Shown here: piece after piece, positions 46,384 to 56,919 of the stretch
How positions within the stretch are numbered: the stretch's first letter is position 1
Layout of the letters: each line of letters begins with the position of its first letter
Assembly (NCBI RefSeq): GCF_028649455.1
Contig: NZ_JAQSIO010000006.1
Coordinates: forward strand, 62,001-126,000
Length of the DNA stretch: 64,000 nt
DNA from: Curvibacter microcysteis
GTDB lineage: Bacteria; Pseudomonadota; Gammaproteobacteria; Burkholderiales; Burkholderiaceae_C
Direction: 5' to 3'
Program-made: the position numbers and the translations under genes
The notes under the pieces: model-generated
Databases searched by the model: none
The model's input: the letters and a program-made list of their open reading frames with translations, nothing else
Told to the model about the DNA's origin: nothing

Positions 46384-46875
46384 ATGGCTGGAATCCACAT
46401 CACCGACATCGAAAGTGCCATCAACTACTGGCGCCACAAGAGGCCATCGCCCGACGGCGTGACCTTGCCGCCCGAGTTGCGCGCTTTGGCCGAGGTGTAT
46501 GCCTTGATGGTGTATTTCCATGAGGACGAGGCCGACGAATTCACCCTGCCTGCCGGGGCGGCGGCCGCTTGGCAGGGCTGGTACGACAGCACGCCCGACA
46601 CGCCTTGCATCGCCATCTGTTCGACCAGCCAGGGCGATGAGTTGTGCAAGGGCTGTGGTCGCACCTTCTCCGAGGTGCAGCATTGGCCCGGCATGAGCCC
46701 GGCCGAGAAGCGCCACACCTGGCGCCGCATCACCATCGAGGGCGACGCCTGGCGGTTCAACCGGTATGTGGAGCGCGCTGCTGAAGGGCCGCACGCGGCC
46801 GTCGCGGCGGTGGCCGCAGCAGGCCAGCAGCCGGCGGCGCGCACCCGCACCCGCCCGCGTTTCGGGCCGGCCTGA
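46384..46875 (+). CDS. DUF3717/DUF1289 fusion protein
   Basis: A 163-residue two-part protein. The N-terminal part (GIHITDIESAINYWRHKRPSPDGVTLPPELRALAEVYALMVYF) matches DUF3717, common in Burkholderiales. The middle (DTPCIAICSTSQGDELCKGCGRTFSEVQHWPGMSPAEKRHTWRRI) is a DUF1289 Cys-cluster domain, probably metal-binding (four Cys). The last 30 residues are Ala/Arg-rich and low complexity. Function unknown. Convergent with yaeQ, 17 bases away. Confidence 0.85.
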   Translation: MAGIHITDIESAINYWRHKRPSPDGVTLPPELRALAEVYALMVYFHEDEADEFTLPAGAAAAWQGWYDSTPDTPCIAICSTSQGDELCKGCGRTFSEVQHWPGMSPAEKRHTWRRITIEGDAWRFNRYVERAAEGPHAAVAAVAAAGQQPAARTRTRPRFGPA

Positions 46876-46892
46876 GCAGGCAGTTCAGCGCT

Positions 46893-47453
46893 TCATTTCC
46901 AGCGCACGCACTCGATGTCGACGGTCTGTGTGCCGTCGCCGAGCATCAAGGTGTTCTCTTGCACGGTGGCCTGCAGCTGCATGCTGCGTTGCGCGAGCTT
47001 GGCCAGCGCCTGCGAGCTCTCGGTGGGCACGCGCCAGACCTGCAGCTTGTCCATGCGCGCGACCTTGCTCTCCATGCTGCGCCACCACACTTCAGCCGCG
47101 TGGTGAAAGCAGTACACCAGCACCTGATCGGACTTCTGGCAGGCCTTGAGCAGGGGCTTGTCTTCGGGCTGGCCCACTTCCACCCACACGCGCTTTTGGC
47201 CGGTGAAGTCGGTCAGCGACACATCCGGGTCGTCCGGGTCCGAGAGACCTGCGCCAAAGGCCAGCGTACCGTCGCCGTTGCACAGGTCTTGCAGCCAGTG
47301 CGCTTGCAGCGCCAGCGCGGCCAGGCGGACCATCATGCGTTCATCGGTCTCGCTGGGGTGGCGCGCCAGGGTCAGCGCGTGGTCGGCGTAGTAGTTGTGG
47401 TCGATGTCGGCAATCGACAGCGCGGCTTTGAAGATGGTGGATTTGAGGGCCAT
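46893..47453 (-). CDS. yaeQ: YaeQ family protein
   Basis: A 186-residue protein of the YaeQ family (PD-(D/E)XK-like fold by structure of relatives; role uncertain). Family pieces: MALKSTIFKAALSIADIDHNYYADHALTLARHPSETDERMMVRLAALAL, DPDVSLTDFTGQKRVWVEVGQPEDKPLLKACQKSDQVLVYCF and LQATVQENTLMLGDG. The start ATG is the family start. purB lies upstream on the same strand, 136 bases away; that gap holds a GC-rich bulged hairpin around 47550-47571 but no clear terminator. Confidence 0.92.
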   Translation of the reverse strand: MALKSTIFKAALSIADIDHNYYADHALTLARHPSETDERMMVRLAALALQAHWLQDLCNGDGTLAFGAGLSDPDDPDVSLTDFTGQKRVWVEVGQPEDKPLLKACQKSDQVLVYCFHHAAEVWWRSMESKVARMDKLQVWRVPTESSQALAKLAQRSMQLQATVQENTLMLGDGTQTVDIECVRWK

Positions 47454-47589
47454 GGCGGTTGGGGTTCAGGCCCGGCGCCCAGGGTGGGCGAGGCGAGGCA
47501 AAGAGGGGGGGCTTGGCGCCCTCCCGGCGCGGGGTCGGGCGGGGCTGCGCTGAGGCCCCGAGCCGGGGCTCAGGACCTGGGTGGGTGAC

Positions 47590-49676
<2,087 letters not shown>

Positions 49677-49694
49677 GGTCCTGAGCCCTCCCCA

Positions 49695-49726
49695 AAAAAA
49701 CCGGCCCTGGCGGCCGGTTTTTTATT
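49695..49726. terminator. Bidirectional terminator between gst and the lipid operon
   Basis: 12-bp stem AAAAAACCGGCC / GGCCGGTTTTTT with loop CTGGC; A-run and T-run make it symmetric. It closes both the gst gene and the eight-gene minus-strand operon. Confidence 0.93.
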
Positions 49727-49746
49727 GGGGCGCTTGCTGGGCTGTT

Positions 49747-50220
49747 TCAGCTGCGCGCCCGGCGCTTGAGCCAGCGCATCAGCGCGCCCAAGCCGGGCAG
49801 TTTTTCGTACAGTTCTTCGGCCACGTCCCAGTAGTCGCGGTGCCAGGCAATGCGGCCTTGAGCGTCCAGGCGCAGGTGGCTCACGCCGCGCACAGTTTGG
49901 ACCTGGGGCCCGCCCAAGCCTTTGAAGCGAAACACAAAGTCCCAACTGAGAAAGGCCTGCTCGTCCTGCACCACCTGGTTGGTGATCACGAAGCGAGGTT
50001 CGTGCAAGGCCAGGAACATGTGGCTGAACACCGCTTCGATCGCGGGCACGCCCCGCACCTCGTTGAACGGGTCCTTGAAGTAGGCGTCCGCAGCGTAAAA
50101 CTGCCCCAGGCGGCCCACGTCGCTGGCCTGCAGCTGTTCGAAGAACAGCACGATATCGGCCAGAGCCGTGTGGGGGTCGCGGGTGTCAGTCATCCAAGGC
50201 GTGGGGGGCGCGGGCTTCAT
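49747..50220 (-). CDS. NTF2-like/SnoaL-type protein
   Basis: A 157-residue protein with the NTF2-like fold: LADIVLFFEQLQASDVGRLGQFYAADAYFKDPFNEVRGVPAIEAVFSHMF, FVITNQVVQDEQAFLSWDFVFRFK and GRIAWHRDYWDVAEELYEKLPGLGALMRWLKRR. Such proteins in singlet-oxygen-type clusters are often annotated nuclear transport factor 2 or SnoaL; activity unknown. The start ATG at 50220 overlaps the SDR stop; an in-frame GTG two codons upstream is possible. Last gene of the operon, before a shared terminator. Confidence 0.85.
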   Translation of the reverse strand: MKPAPPTPWMTDTRDPHTALADIVLFFEQLQASDVGRLGQFYAADAYFKDPFNEVRGVPAIEAVFSHMFLALHEPRFVITNQVVQDEQAFLSWDFVFRFKGLGGPQVQTVRGVSHLRLDAQGRIAWHRDYWDVAEELYEKLPGLGALMRWLKRRARS

Positions 50221-50222
50221 GG

Positions 50223-51005
50223 TCACAGTCCAGTGGCGCGTCGCACCACCGGAAAATAAAGGCCATAAGGCAACAGGCGCAGCAGTTTCATGAAGCGCGT
50301 GAAGCGCTTGGGAAAGTGAATGTCGAACTGCCCCTGTGCCCAGCCTTGCAGCATGGCCTGGGCCGCTTCTTCGGGGCTGATCAGCGCGGGCATGGCAAAG
50401 TTGTTTTGGGCCGTCAGCGGTGTGGCCACAAAGCCGGGGTTGATCACGCTCACGCCCAGTCCCTGTTGGTGCAGGTCCAGGTACAGGGTTTCAGCCAGGT
50501 TGATCAGCGCCGCCTTGGTGGGGCCGTAGGCCAGGCTCTTGGGCAGGCCACGAAAGCCCGCCACACTGCTGACCAGGCTGATGTGACCCGGCTGGCCTTG
50601 ACGCGCCTGGGCCAGCAGGCCGGGCAGCACACCGGCCAGCACGTAGAGCGCGCCCAGGTAGTTGACCTCTTGGTGGCGCAGCATTTCCGCCAGGTCGTAG
50701 TCGGTGGCGCGCAGGTCGCGGTAGTGTCCGGCGCAGTAGCAGACCAGGGCCAGCGGGCCGGCGGCCAGCAACTGCGCGGCAGCGGCCTGCACCTGCTGGG
50801 CATCCGCGCAGTCCAGCACCAGGGCTTGGCTGCCAGGGTGTTCCGCCACAAAGCTGTTCAGCGCAGCGGCGCCACGCGCCGACACGATCACCTGCGCGCC
50901 TCGGCGGTGCAAGGCACTGGCGGTGGCCCGCCCGATGCCACTGGAGGCGCCGATCAGCCACACGCGCTGACCTTGCCAAACGGTGATGCGGGGATTGAGG
51001 CTCAT
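50223..51005 (-). CDS. Short-chain dehydrogenase/reductase
   Basis: A 260-residue NAD(P)-dependent oxidoreductase. Cofactor loop RVWLIGASSGIGRATASALHRRGAQVIVSAR, CYCAGHYRDL in place of NNAG, and the catalytic SSVAG...YGPTKAALINLAE with Tyr and Lys, followed by INPGFVATPLT. The C-terminal 40 residues (FDIHFPKRFTRFMKLLRLLPYGLYFPVVRRATGL) are basic and hydrophobic and could touch the membrane, suiting a lipid substrate. It begins 3 bases after the DUF3833 gene and overlaps the NTF2-like gene. Confidence 0.92.
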   Translation of the reverse strand: MSLNPRITVWQGQRVWLIGASSGIGRATASALHRRGAQVIVSARGAAALNSFVAEHPGSQALVLDCADAQQVQAAAAQLLAAGPLALVCYCAGHYRDLRATDYDLAEMLRHQEVNYLGALYVLAGVLPGLLAQARQGQPGHISLVSSVAGFRGLPKSLAYGPTKAALINLAETLYLDLHQQGLGVSVINPGFVATPLTAQNNFAMPALISPEEAAQAMLQGWAQGQFDIHFPKRFTRFMKLLRLLPYGLYFPVVRRATGL

Positions 51006-51008
51006 GGC

Positions 51009-51542
51009 TCAGCGCTTTTGAAAGGACAAGATGACCTCGCCCAGGCGCACGCCGAGCTTGCTCATCGTGGCGCGGTTGAGCATGACCTGGTCGTTCATCA
51101 GGATCATCCAGTCATCAAATTGCACGTGGTAGATGCTGCCGTCCACGGGCAAGGCCAGGGTGTAGTTCCAGCGCAAGGTGTTGCCCGCGCTTTGACCCAC
51201 TGCCTCGCCGATGACGTCGTCGGCGCGGCCGCTGTAGCGCCCTTCGCCCAATTCGGTGATGCGCCAGACGCGGCGCTGGGTGCTGCCGTCGGAATAGCTG
51301 AACTGCTCATCGAGCACGCCTTCGGCGCCCTGCCATTGGCAGTCCATCACCACACTGAAGCGTTTGACCACCTGGCCGCTGCGGTCCATGAACACGCCAT
51401 GGGCGTCGACCCGACCATTGAAGTACTGGCGCAGGTTCAGCACCGGCTTCTCGTTGCGGTAGTCGCTCACCTGGGGGCCGGCGCAGCCCCCCAGGGCCAA
51501 AGCACTGGTGCCCAAGGCCCCCAGCATCAAACGTCGTTGCAT
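51009..51542 (-). CDS. DUF3833 lipoprotein
   Basis: A 177-residue predicted lipoprotein: signal MQRRLMLGALGTSALALGGC with lipobox ALGGC. The DUF3833 core is PVLNLRQYFNGRVDAHGVFMDRSGQVVKRFSVVMDCQWQGAEGVLDEQFSYSDGSTQRRVWRI and VGQSAGNTLRWNYTLALPVDGSIYHVQFDDWM. DUF3833 genes recur in Cfa/DUF1365/FAD-oxidoreductase clusters. The start overlaps the MFS stop by 16 bases. Function unknown; outer- or inner-membrane sorting not decided. Confidence 0.9.
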   Translation of the reverse strand: MQRRLMLGALGTSALALGGCAGPQVSDYRNEKPVLNLRQYFNGRVDAHGVFMDRSGQVVKRFSVVMDCQWQGAEGVLDEQFSYSDGSTQRRVWRITELGEGRYSGRADDVIGEAVGQSAGNTLRWNYTLALPVDGSIYHVQFDDWMILMNDQVMLNRATMSKLGVRLGEVILSFQKR

Positions 51543-52831
51543 GAAAAACTCCTTGGGGATGGGGGGAGAGAAGCCGCGCTGGCAGGGCGCACGATCAAGC
51601 CATAAAGCCCCAGTGCCGCCAGCAGCTTGAGACCGCAGGGCAGCACCGCATAGGCCAGCGACAGCGCCTGCAAGCCTTCGGCGCTGCGGCTGCCCGGCGT
51701 GTAGCCCAACAGGCCCAGCAGAGGCAGGGCGAGGCCAGCGGCCAGGGCCAGATTGAGTTTGGTGGCGAAGTTCCACCAGCCCATGTAGGCCCCCGTTTGG
51801 GCGGGGTCGCCGTCGCGTTGTTGGATCAGTCCGGCCAGCAGCGCGCCCGGCAGGGCCAGGTCACTGCCCAGGGCCAGACCCGAGAGGGCGCACACCGCCA
51901 GAAAGGCCAGGCTGTCGCCCTCGCCCAGCGCGGCGGCGCCGGCGAACACGCTGACCGACAGCAGCATGCCCGCCAGCCAACTGCGCGCCAGGCCGAAGCG
52001 GCCCACGGCTTTCAGCCACAGCGGGATGGACAGCGCTGCGCAGAGAAAGTACAGACCCAGGAACAGCGGCTCTTGGGCGGCGCTGGCCTGCAGTCGGTCC
52101 TGCACAAAAAACAGCACCAGGGTGGCGGGCACGGCACTGGCAATCCCATTGAGCATGAAGACCAGCAGCAGGCGCCTGAAGCCTGCTTGCCGCCAGGGCT
52201 GCCACAGGCTGGTGGCTGCTGTGTCACCTGGGGCCTCCTGCGGGGGCTGGGGCGCCCGGCGCCAGGCCCAGCCGCCCAGCAGCAGGCCCAAGGCCAGGGC
52301 GGCCAGCATGGCCGGCAGGCCCGCCAAGGAGGGCAGCACGGAGGCCAGCAAGACGCCCAGCAGGCCAGCGCCCTCGCGCCAGGCCACGATGCGGCCACGC
52401 TGCAGCTCAGCGCCCCCCAGGCGGGCCCCCCAAGACTGGTGGGCGATGCTCAGCAGGCTGTAGGCCGCGTAGGTCAACATCAGCAAGGCGCCCGCCCAGA
52501 CCAGGAGGCCGTTGGCGGACAGGGCGGGTGGAAAAAACAGGCCGGTCATGCCCAGGGCCAGCAGGCCCGAGGCCAGGGTGGCGCTGCGCCAGACGGCGTG
52601 CACCGAGCGCTGGAACAGGCGGTCACTCAGGCGGCCCAGCCAGGGATCGATCAAGGCGTCGAGCAGGCGCGCGCCCAGCAGCAAGGCGCCCAGGCTGGCC
52701 AGGGGCATGCCGAACTCGCGGGCGTAGTGGTTGGGCAGCAGCACGTACAGCGGCAGGGCCACGAAGGCCAGGGGCAGGCCCAGCAGGCCGTAGCTCAGAC
52801 CATGGCGCCAGGTCCAGGGCTGGGAGCTCAT
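51527..52831 (-). CDS. MFS transporter, GPH/MelB-like
   Basis: A 434-residue transporter with about 12 helices. The start SYGLLGLPLAFVALPLYVLLPNHYAREFGM and the loop ARLLDALIDPWLGRLSDRLF follow the glycoside-pentoside-hexuronide/MelB layout (D-P-xx-G motif). SLLSIAHQSWGARLGGAELQRGRIVAWREGAGLLGVLLASVLP is the second family loop. The cargo is unknown; placement in a lipid-modification operon suggests a lipid or lipid-derived compound (inferred). Its ATG overlaps the stop of the chalcone-isomerase-like gene in ATGA. Confidence 0.88.
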   Translation of the reverse strand: MSSQPWTWRHGLSYGLLGLPLAFVALPLYVLLPNHYAREFGMPLASLGALLLGARLLDALIDPWLGRLSDRLFQRSVHAVWRSATLASGLLALGMTGLFFPPALSANGLLVWAGALLMLTYAAYSLLSIAHQSWGARLGGAELQRGRIVAWREGAGLLGVLLASVLPSLAGLPAMLAALALGLLLGGWAWRRAPQPPQEAPGDTAATSLWQPWRQAGFRRLLLVFMLNGIASAVPATLVLFFVQDRLQASAAQEPLFLGLYFLCAALSIPLWLKAVGRFGLARSWLAGMLLSVSVFAGAAALGEGDSLAFLAVCALSGLALGSDLALPGALLAGLIQQRDGDPAQTGAYMGWWNFATKLNLALAAGLALPLLGLLGYTPGSRSAEGLQALSLAYAVLPCGLKLLAALGLYGLIVRPASAASLPPSPRSFSCNDV

Positions 52832-53379
52832 GGCGCCGCCAAGGTGATCAGCGCTTGGCGCAGCTTGGGCTCGGAGGTGGCCGGCGACAACCAAATGCCA
52901 AAGAACAACCGTGAAAACAAGGGGTCGTTGAGCGTGCCCAGGGTCTTACCACCCATCTTGAAGCTGGCGCCCACCCCGGGCTGGTGCAGGCCCAGCAGGC
53001 GATCGCCGCGCTTCACGTCGGGCAGCAGGGCCTGCAGCTGTTGCAGCCAACGCGTGCCTTGCTCGGAGCTGAATTCGCCGATGCGCTTCATCTCGTCGAG
53101 CGAGCGTTTGGCAATCGCACTGCCACTGAATTCGCGCTGGTAGGTCAGCTCCAGCGCCAGGGGCAACGCTGCGTACTGCTCGGGCTCAAAGCCCGGGCTC
53201 ACCCAGAGCTGGGCGTGGTAAATCTCCAGGCCCAAAAAGCGCATGGTCGCCTGGCCTGCGGCACGGCCGCCAGCCAAGGGGGCCTCGGCAACCGGCGTCT
53301 GGGCTGGTGCGCCCAGCGCAACGCTGCCCAAGCCCAGGGCCAGGCGGCGGTTGAAGCGGCGGCGCGTCAGTTGGGTCAT
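52828..53379 (-). CDS. Chalcone-isomerase-like protein
   Basis: A 183-residue protein with the bacterial chalcone-isomerase-like fold: MRFLGLEIYHAQLWVSPGFEPEQYAALPLALELTYQREFSGSAIAKRSLDEMKRIG, LPDVKRGDRLLGLHQPGVGASFKMGGKTLGTLNDPLFSRLFFGIWLSP. The first 45 residues hold a basic twin-Arg-like start (RRRFNRRLALGLGSVALGAPA) and are probably a signal peptide. Related fatty-acid-binding CHI proteins suggest a lipid ligand. Overlaps cfa (upstream) and the MFS gene (downstream), both in ATGA. Confidence 0.85.
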   Translation of the reverse strand: MTQLTRRRFNRRLALGLGSVALGAPAQTPVAEAPLAGGRAAGQATMRFLGLEIYHAQLWVSPGFEPEQYAALPLALELTYQREFSGSAIAKRSLDEMKRIGEFSSEQGTRWLQQLQALLPDVKRGDRLLGLHQPGVGASFKMGGKTLGTLNDPLFSRLFFGIWLSPATSEPKLRQALITLAAP

Positions 53380-54602
53380 GGCTGGGGCTTGACCAGGGTG
53401 TACTGGACCAAGTCGATGCTGCCCATGGCAAAGCCCGCCTCGCAGTAGGCGAGGTAGAACTCCCAGATGTGCATGAAGCGATCGTCAAAGCCCAGCTGCT
53501 GGATGCGGCTGCGTTGCGCCAAGAAGCGCTCGCGCCAGTGCTGCAGGGTCAGCGCGTAGTCCTGGCCGAATGCAAAGCTGTCTTCCACCTGCAGGCCCGC
53601 AGCCTCAGCGGCCTGGCGGAACTCGCGCGGGCACGGCAGGCAGCCGCCGGGGAAGATGTACTGCTGGATGAAGTCGGTGGCGCCGATGTAGCGCTCAAAC
53701 AGCGCGTCGTCGATCACGATGCTCTGGATGCAGGCGCGGCCGCCCGGTTTGAGCAGGCGGTGCACCGTCTCGAAGTAGGTCGGCCAGTACTCGCGGCCCA
53801 CGGCTTCGATCATCTCGATCGAGCAGATGGCGTCAAAGGGTTCGTCCTGGATGTCGCGGTAGTCCTGCAAGCGCAGGTCGGCACGCTCGGGCACGCCCAG
53901 GCGCTGCATGCGCGCCTGGGCAAAGTCCAGCTGCTCGGTGGACAGGGTCACGCCGGTCACCGAGGCCTGGAATTCGGTGCTGGCCATTTCGGCCAGCGCG
54001 CCCCAGCCGCAGCCGATCTCCAGCACGCGCTGGCCGGGTTCGACGCGGGCCATGCGCAGGGCGCGGCGCACCTTGGCGGATTGGGCCTGGCGCATGTCCT
54101 GCTCGGGTCCGCCCTCGAACCAGGCCGAGGAGTAGTTCATGGTGTCGTCCAGCCACAGCTCGTAGAAGGCGTTGCCCAAGTCGTAGTGGGCGTGGATGTT
54201 CTTGCGGCTGTTGCTGCGCGTGTTGCGGTGCAGCAGGTGCTTGAGGCGGTACAGCAGGCGGCCAGCCCAACTGCCATAGATCACGTCGTCCACATGCTGG
54301 CGGTTGGCCAGGAAGACCTTCAGCAACTCGGTCAGGTTGGGGGTGGTCCAGTCGCCGGCGATGTAGCTTTCGGCAAAGCCGATGTCGCCCGACTTGAGCG
54401 CCGCGTGGCACACCTGCCAGTTGCGCATCGTCATGGCGGCGGCGGGGCCGTCGCCGTTGCCGAAGTGCTGCAGCGAGCCGTCGGGGAACTGCACGGTCAG
54501 AGAGCCGTGCTGCAGCCGTTGCAGCAGTTTGACGGCGGTACGGGCGGCCGCTGGGGTGCCCTGGGGCAGAACGAAGCGGGAGGTGGCGGTACTGCTGTTC
54601 AT
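53376..54602 (-). CDS. cfa: Cyclopropane-fatty-acyl-phospholipid synthase family methyltransferase
   Basis: A 408-residue AdoMet-dependent enzyme acting on unsaturated acyl chains of membrane phospholipids. Seen: SRKNIHAHYDLGNAFYELWLDDTMNYSSAWFEGGPE, AdoMet loop VLEIGCGWGALAEMA, VTGVTLSTEQLDFAQARM, CSIEMIEAVGREYWPTYFETVHRLLKPGG and YIFPGGCLP. Length and motifs fit the Cfa family; in comparable clusters such proteins may methylate rather than cyclopropanate. DUF1365 lies 22 bases upstream; the chalcone-isomerase-like gene overlaps its end. Confidence 0.94.
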   Translation of the reverse strand: MNSSTATSRFVLPQGTPAAARTAVKLLQRLQHGSLTVQFPDGSLQHFGNGDGPAAAMTMRNWQVCHAALKSGDIGFAESYIAGDWTTPNLTELLKVFLANRQHVDDVIYGSWAGRLLYRLKHLLHRNTRSNSRKNIHAHYDLGNAFYELWLDDTMNYSSAWFEGGPEQDMRQAQSAKVRRALRMARVEPGQRVLEIGCGWGALAEMASTEFQASVTGVTLSTEQLDFAQARMQRLGVPERADLRLQDYRDIQDEPFDAICSIEMIEAVGREYWPTYFETVHRLLKPGGRACIQSIVIDDALFERYIGATDFIQQYIFPGGCLPCPREFRQAAEAAGLQVEDSFAFGQDYALTLQHWRERFLAQRSRIQQLGFDDRFMHIWEFYLAYCEAGFAMGSIDLVQYTLVKPQP

Positions 54603-54624
54603 AGCGGTGTCGTTGGGTTGGGTT

Positions 54625-55437
54625 TCAACGGCTCACAAAGGCACTGGGGGCCTCGGGCTGGCGGAAAAAGGGCACGCGCTTGAGCCAGAGCTTGAGCGCT
54701 TGCCAGTGGATGCGGGCCATCACGCCCAGCGTCATCAGCGGGTAGCCCCAGAGCGCGTGGCGCAGGCTGGCCGCGTCGATGGGAACCAACCGGCCACTGA
54801 CGCTGGTTTGCAGCAGCGGGCCGGCTTCGTCGTCGTGGTCGATGCGCACCACCGTGCGCTCCTGACCGGCTTGCGTGGTGCGCATGAAGCGAAAGCGGTA
54901 GCCACCGCTGATGGCGCAAAACGGCGACACGTGGAACACCTTGCGCGCGCTCAGCTCCTGGCCCCAGGCGGGCTGGTCCAGCAAGTAGCAGTGGCGTTCG
55001 CCAAAGGTGTTGTTGACCTCGACCACGATGGCGCGCAGCGTGCCGTCGCGCCGGTGGCAGTACCAGAAGCTCACGGGCTTGAAGGTGTAGCCCAGCACGC
55101 GCGGGTAGCAGTGCAACCAGACCTGGCCGTCGGCGTCGGCAATGCCTTCGGCGGTCAGCAGCTCGTCCAGCCAAGCCAGCGCGCCGCCTTGCTCAGGCGC
55201 TCTGCCGTCACCGTGGTCGCGGTCATGAAAGCTCAGTGCGCCCCGCCGGTTGATGGCCAGCGGGCTGTCGTGCAGCGCCGCGCCGCGCATGGGCAGCATG
55301 ACAAAGAACGTGGGGTAGGCGAAGGCGTTGTGCGCCGGCCGCAGGCGGGTGTGGCGCACCTGGCCAAAGCCCAGCAGCGGACGGTCTGGCCCCGGTGTGC
55401 CGGGGGCCTTGGCCTGCGCCTGGGGTCGCGGGTTCAT
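54625..55437 (-). CDS. DUF1365 family protein
   Basis: A 270-residue protein of DUF1365, nearly always encoded between an FAD amine-oxidase-like gene and cfa. Family pieces: GFGQVRHTRLRPAHNAFAYPTFFVMLPM, WLHCYPRVLGYTFKPVSFWYCHRRDGTLRAIVVEVNNTFGERHCYLL, KVFHVSPFCAISGGYRFRFM and LMTLGVMARIHWQALKLWLKRVPFF. No catalytic residues are assigned. The start ATG overlaps the stop of the FAD gene in ATGA. It probably acts on membrane fatty acids with Cfa (inferred from constant linkage). Confidence 0.93.
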   Translation of the reverse strand: MNPRPQAQAKAPGTPGPDRPLLGFGQVRHTRLRPAHNAFAYPTFFVMLPMRGAALHDSPLAINRRGALSFHDRDHGDGRAPEQGGALAWLDELLTAEGIADADGQVWLHCYPRVLGYTFKPVSFWYCHRRDGTLRAIVVEVNNTFGERHCYLLDQPAWGQELSARKVFHVSPFCAISGGYRFRFMRTTQAGQERTVVRIDHDDEAGPLLQTSVSGRLVPIDAASLRHALWGYPLMTLGVMARIHWQALKLWLKRVPFFRQPEAPSAFVSR

Positions 55438-56741
55438 GCGGCTTGCGCTTGCCTTTGGGGCAAGCTGTTGAGCACTTGGCGCGCCGCTTGCAGGCCGGAC
55501 TTGAGGCCGTCCTCATGGAAGCCGTAGCCGGTCCAGGCACCGCAGAACCAGGTGTGCTGCTGGCCTTGCAGTTCAGGCACGCGCTGCTGGGCCCGGATGG
55601 CGGCCTGGTCGAACACCGGGTGCGCGTACTCATAGCGGCCCAAGATTTGCGCGGGGTCGATGTCCTGCACCGGGTTGAGCGACACCAGCACCGGTTGTTC
55701 GAAGGGCAGCGGTTGCAGCTTGTTGAGCAGGTAGTGAAGGCAGACGCGGGCCGATTCGCGCTCCTTGCTTTGCGCGCGTTCGTAGTTCCAGGCGGCCCAG
55801 GCGCTGCGGCGCTGCGGCAGCACGCGGGCATCGGTGTGCAGCACGGCCAGGTTGGGCTGGTAGCTGATGGCCCCCAGCACTTCATGCTCCGCCGCCGAGG
55901 CGTCCCGCAACAGGCCCAGGGCCTGGTCGGAATGGGTGGCCAGGATCAGGCGGTCAAAGCGCTCGGCGCGGCCATCGGTGATGATGCGCACACCCGCTGC
56001 GTCACGCTCAATCAGGCGCACCGGGGTGTTCAGGCGCTTGTCGGCGATGCCGGCGGTGATCTTCTCCACATAGTGGCGCGAGCCGCCGCTCACGGTGTGC
56101 CAAGCCGGGCGGTTGCTGACCTGGATCAGGCCGTGGTTGTAGCAAAACCGGATCATGGTGGCGACCGGGAAGCGCAGCATCTGGTCGGTCGGGCAGCTCC
56201 AGATGCAGCCCAGCATGGGCAGGAAGTACCAGTCGCGGAAGGCGTCGCCAAAGCGGTGCTCGCGCAGGAAGTCTTCCAGCGGCTGCATCAGCGCGGACTC
56301 TTGCGCCGCCTGGGCGATTTGCGTCGTCAGCCGGTTGAAGCGCAGCAGATCGGCCAGCATGCCCAGGAAGCGGGGGTTCAGCAGGTTGCCCCGCTGAGCG
56401 AAGACCGTGGACAGGTTGGAGCCGCTCCATTCCAGCTTGCGGCCTGGGCCCAAGGCGTCCGGCACTTGGACCGAAAACGACATGTCCGACGGCGAGGTGG
56501 CGACGCCGAGCTCGGCCAGCAGGCTGATCAGTTGGGGGTAGGTGCGCTCGTTGTAGACCAGAAAGCCCGTGTCCACCCCGTGGGTGACCGGACCGCGCGG
56601 CGTGGGCAGGGTGACATCGACCGTGTGGGCATGGCCCCCAAAGTAGTCACCGGCCTCGAACAAGCTGATCTCGGCGTGGCCGCGCAGCGCGTGCGCTGCT
56701 GCCAGGCCCGAGACGCCGGAGCCAATGATGGCGATCTTCAT
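55434..56741 (-). CDS. FAD-dependent amine-oxidase-like oxidoreductase (COG2907 type)
   Basis: A 435-residue flavoprotein with dinucleotide loop MKIAIIGSGVSGLAAAHALRGHAEISLFEAGDYFGGHAHTVDV and a C-terminal FAD-binding end LQGQQHTWFCGAWTGYGFHEDGLKSGLQAARQVL. Middle pieces: HGVDTGFLVYNERTYPQLISLLAELGVA, FLPMLGCIWSCPTDQMLRFPVATMIRFCYNHGL. The family is the constant first partner of DUF1365 and Cfa and probably oxidises or desaturates a membrane acyl chain. The start MKIAIIGSG is preferred over a Met nine codons earlier. It is the first gene of the eight-gene operon, behind a 267-base leader region. Confidence 0.92.
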   Translation of the reverse strand: MKIAIIGSGVSGLAAAHALRGHAEISLFEAGDYFGGHAHTVDVTLPTPRGPVTHGVDTGFLVYNERTYPQLISLLAELGVATSPSDMSFSVQVPDALGPGRKLEWSGSNLSTVFAQRGNLLNPRFLGMLADLLRFNRLTTQIAQAAQESALMQPLEDFLREHRFGDAFRDWYFLPMLGCIWSCPTDQMLRFPVATMIRFCYNHGLIQVSNRPAWHTVSGGSRHYVEKITAGIADKRLNTPVRLIERDAAGVRIITDGRAERFDRLILATHSDQALGLLRDASAAEHEVLGAISYQPNLAVLHTDARVLPQRRSAWAAWNYERAQSKERESARVCLHYLLNKLQPLPFEQPVLVSLNPVQDIDPAQILGRYEYAHPVFDQAAIRAQQRVPELQGQQHTWFCGAWTGYGFHEDGLKSGLQAARQVLNSLPQRQAQAA

Positions 56742-56806
56742 GTGGACCTCCGACCCAGGGCAGCCCAAGGCGAGGGGAAGAAAAGTGTTGCGAAGCGCCC
56801 CGAAAC

Positions 56807-56834
56807 GAAGGAGGGAGGGAGGGAGGAGGAGAAG
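56807..56834 (+). repeat. Homopurine tract with G-runs in the lipid-operon leader
   Basis: 28 consecutive purines; includes GG, three GGG runs and two more GG separated by single A. The G-rich strand is the template strand for the minus-strand operon, so the mRNA leader is C/U-rich here. It could form a quadruplex or triplex; that is inferred. Confidence 0.6.
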
Positions 56835-56919
56835 CGTTTCAGGATTTCATCTGGGCCACACGGCGCCAGAAGGCTTCGCAACATCGAAAGACACTGTCCA
56901 CCCAAGGTGTTCAGTGATG

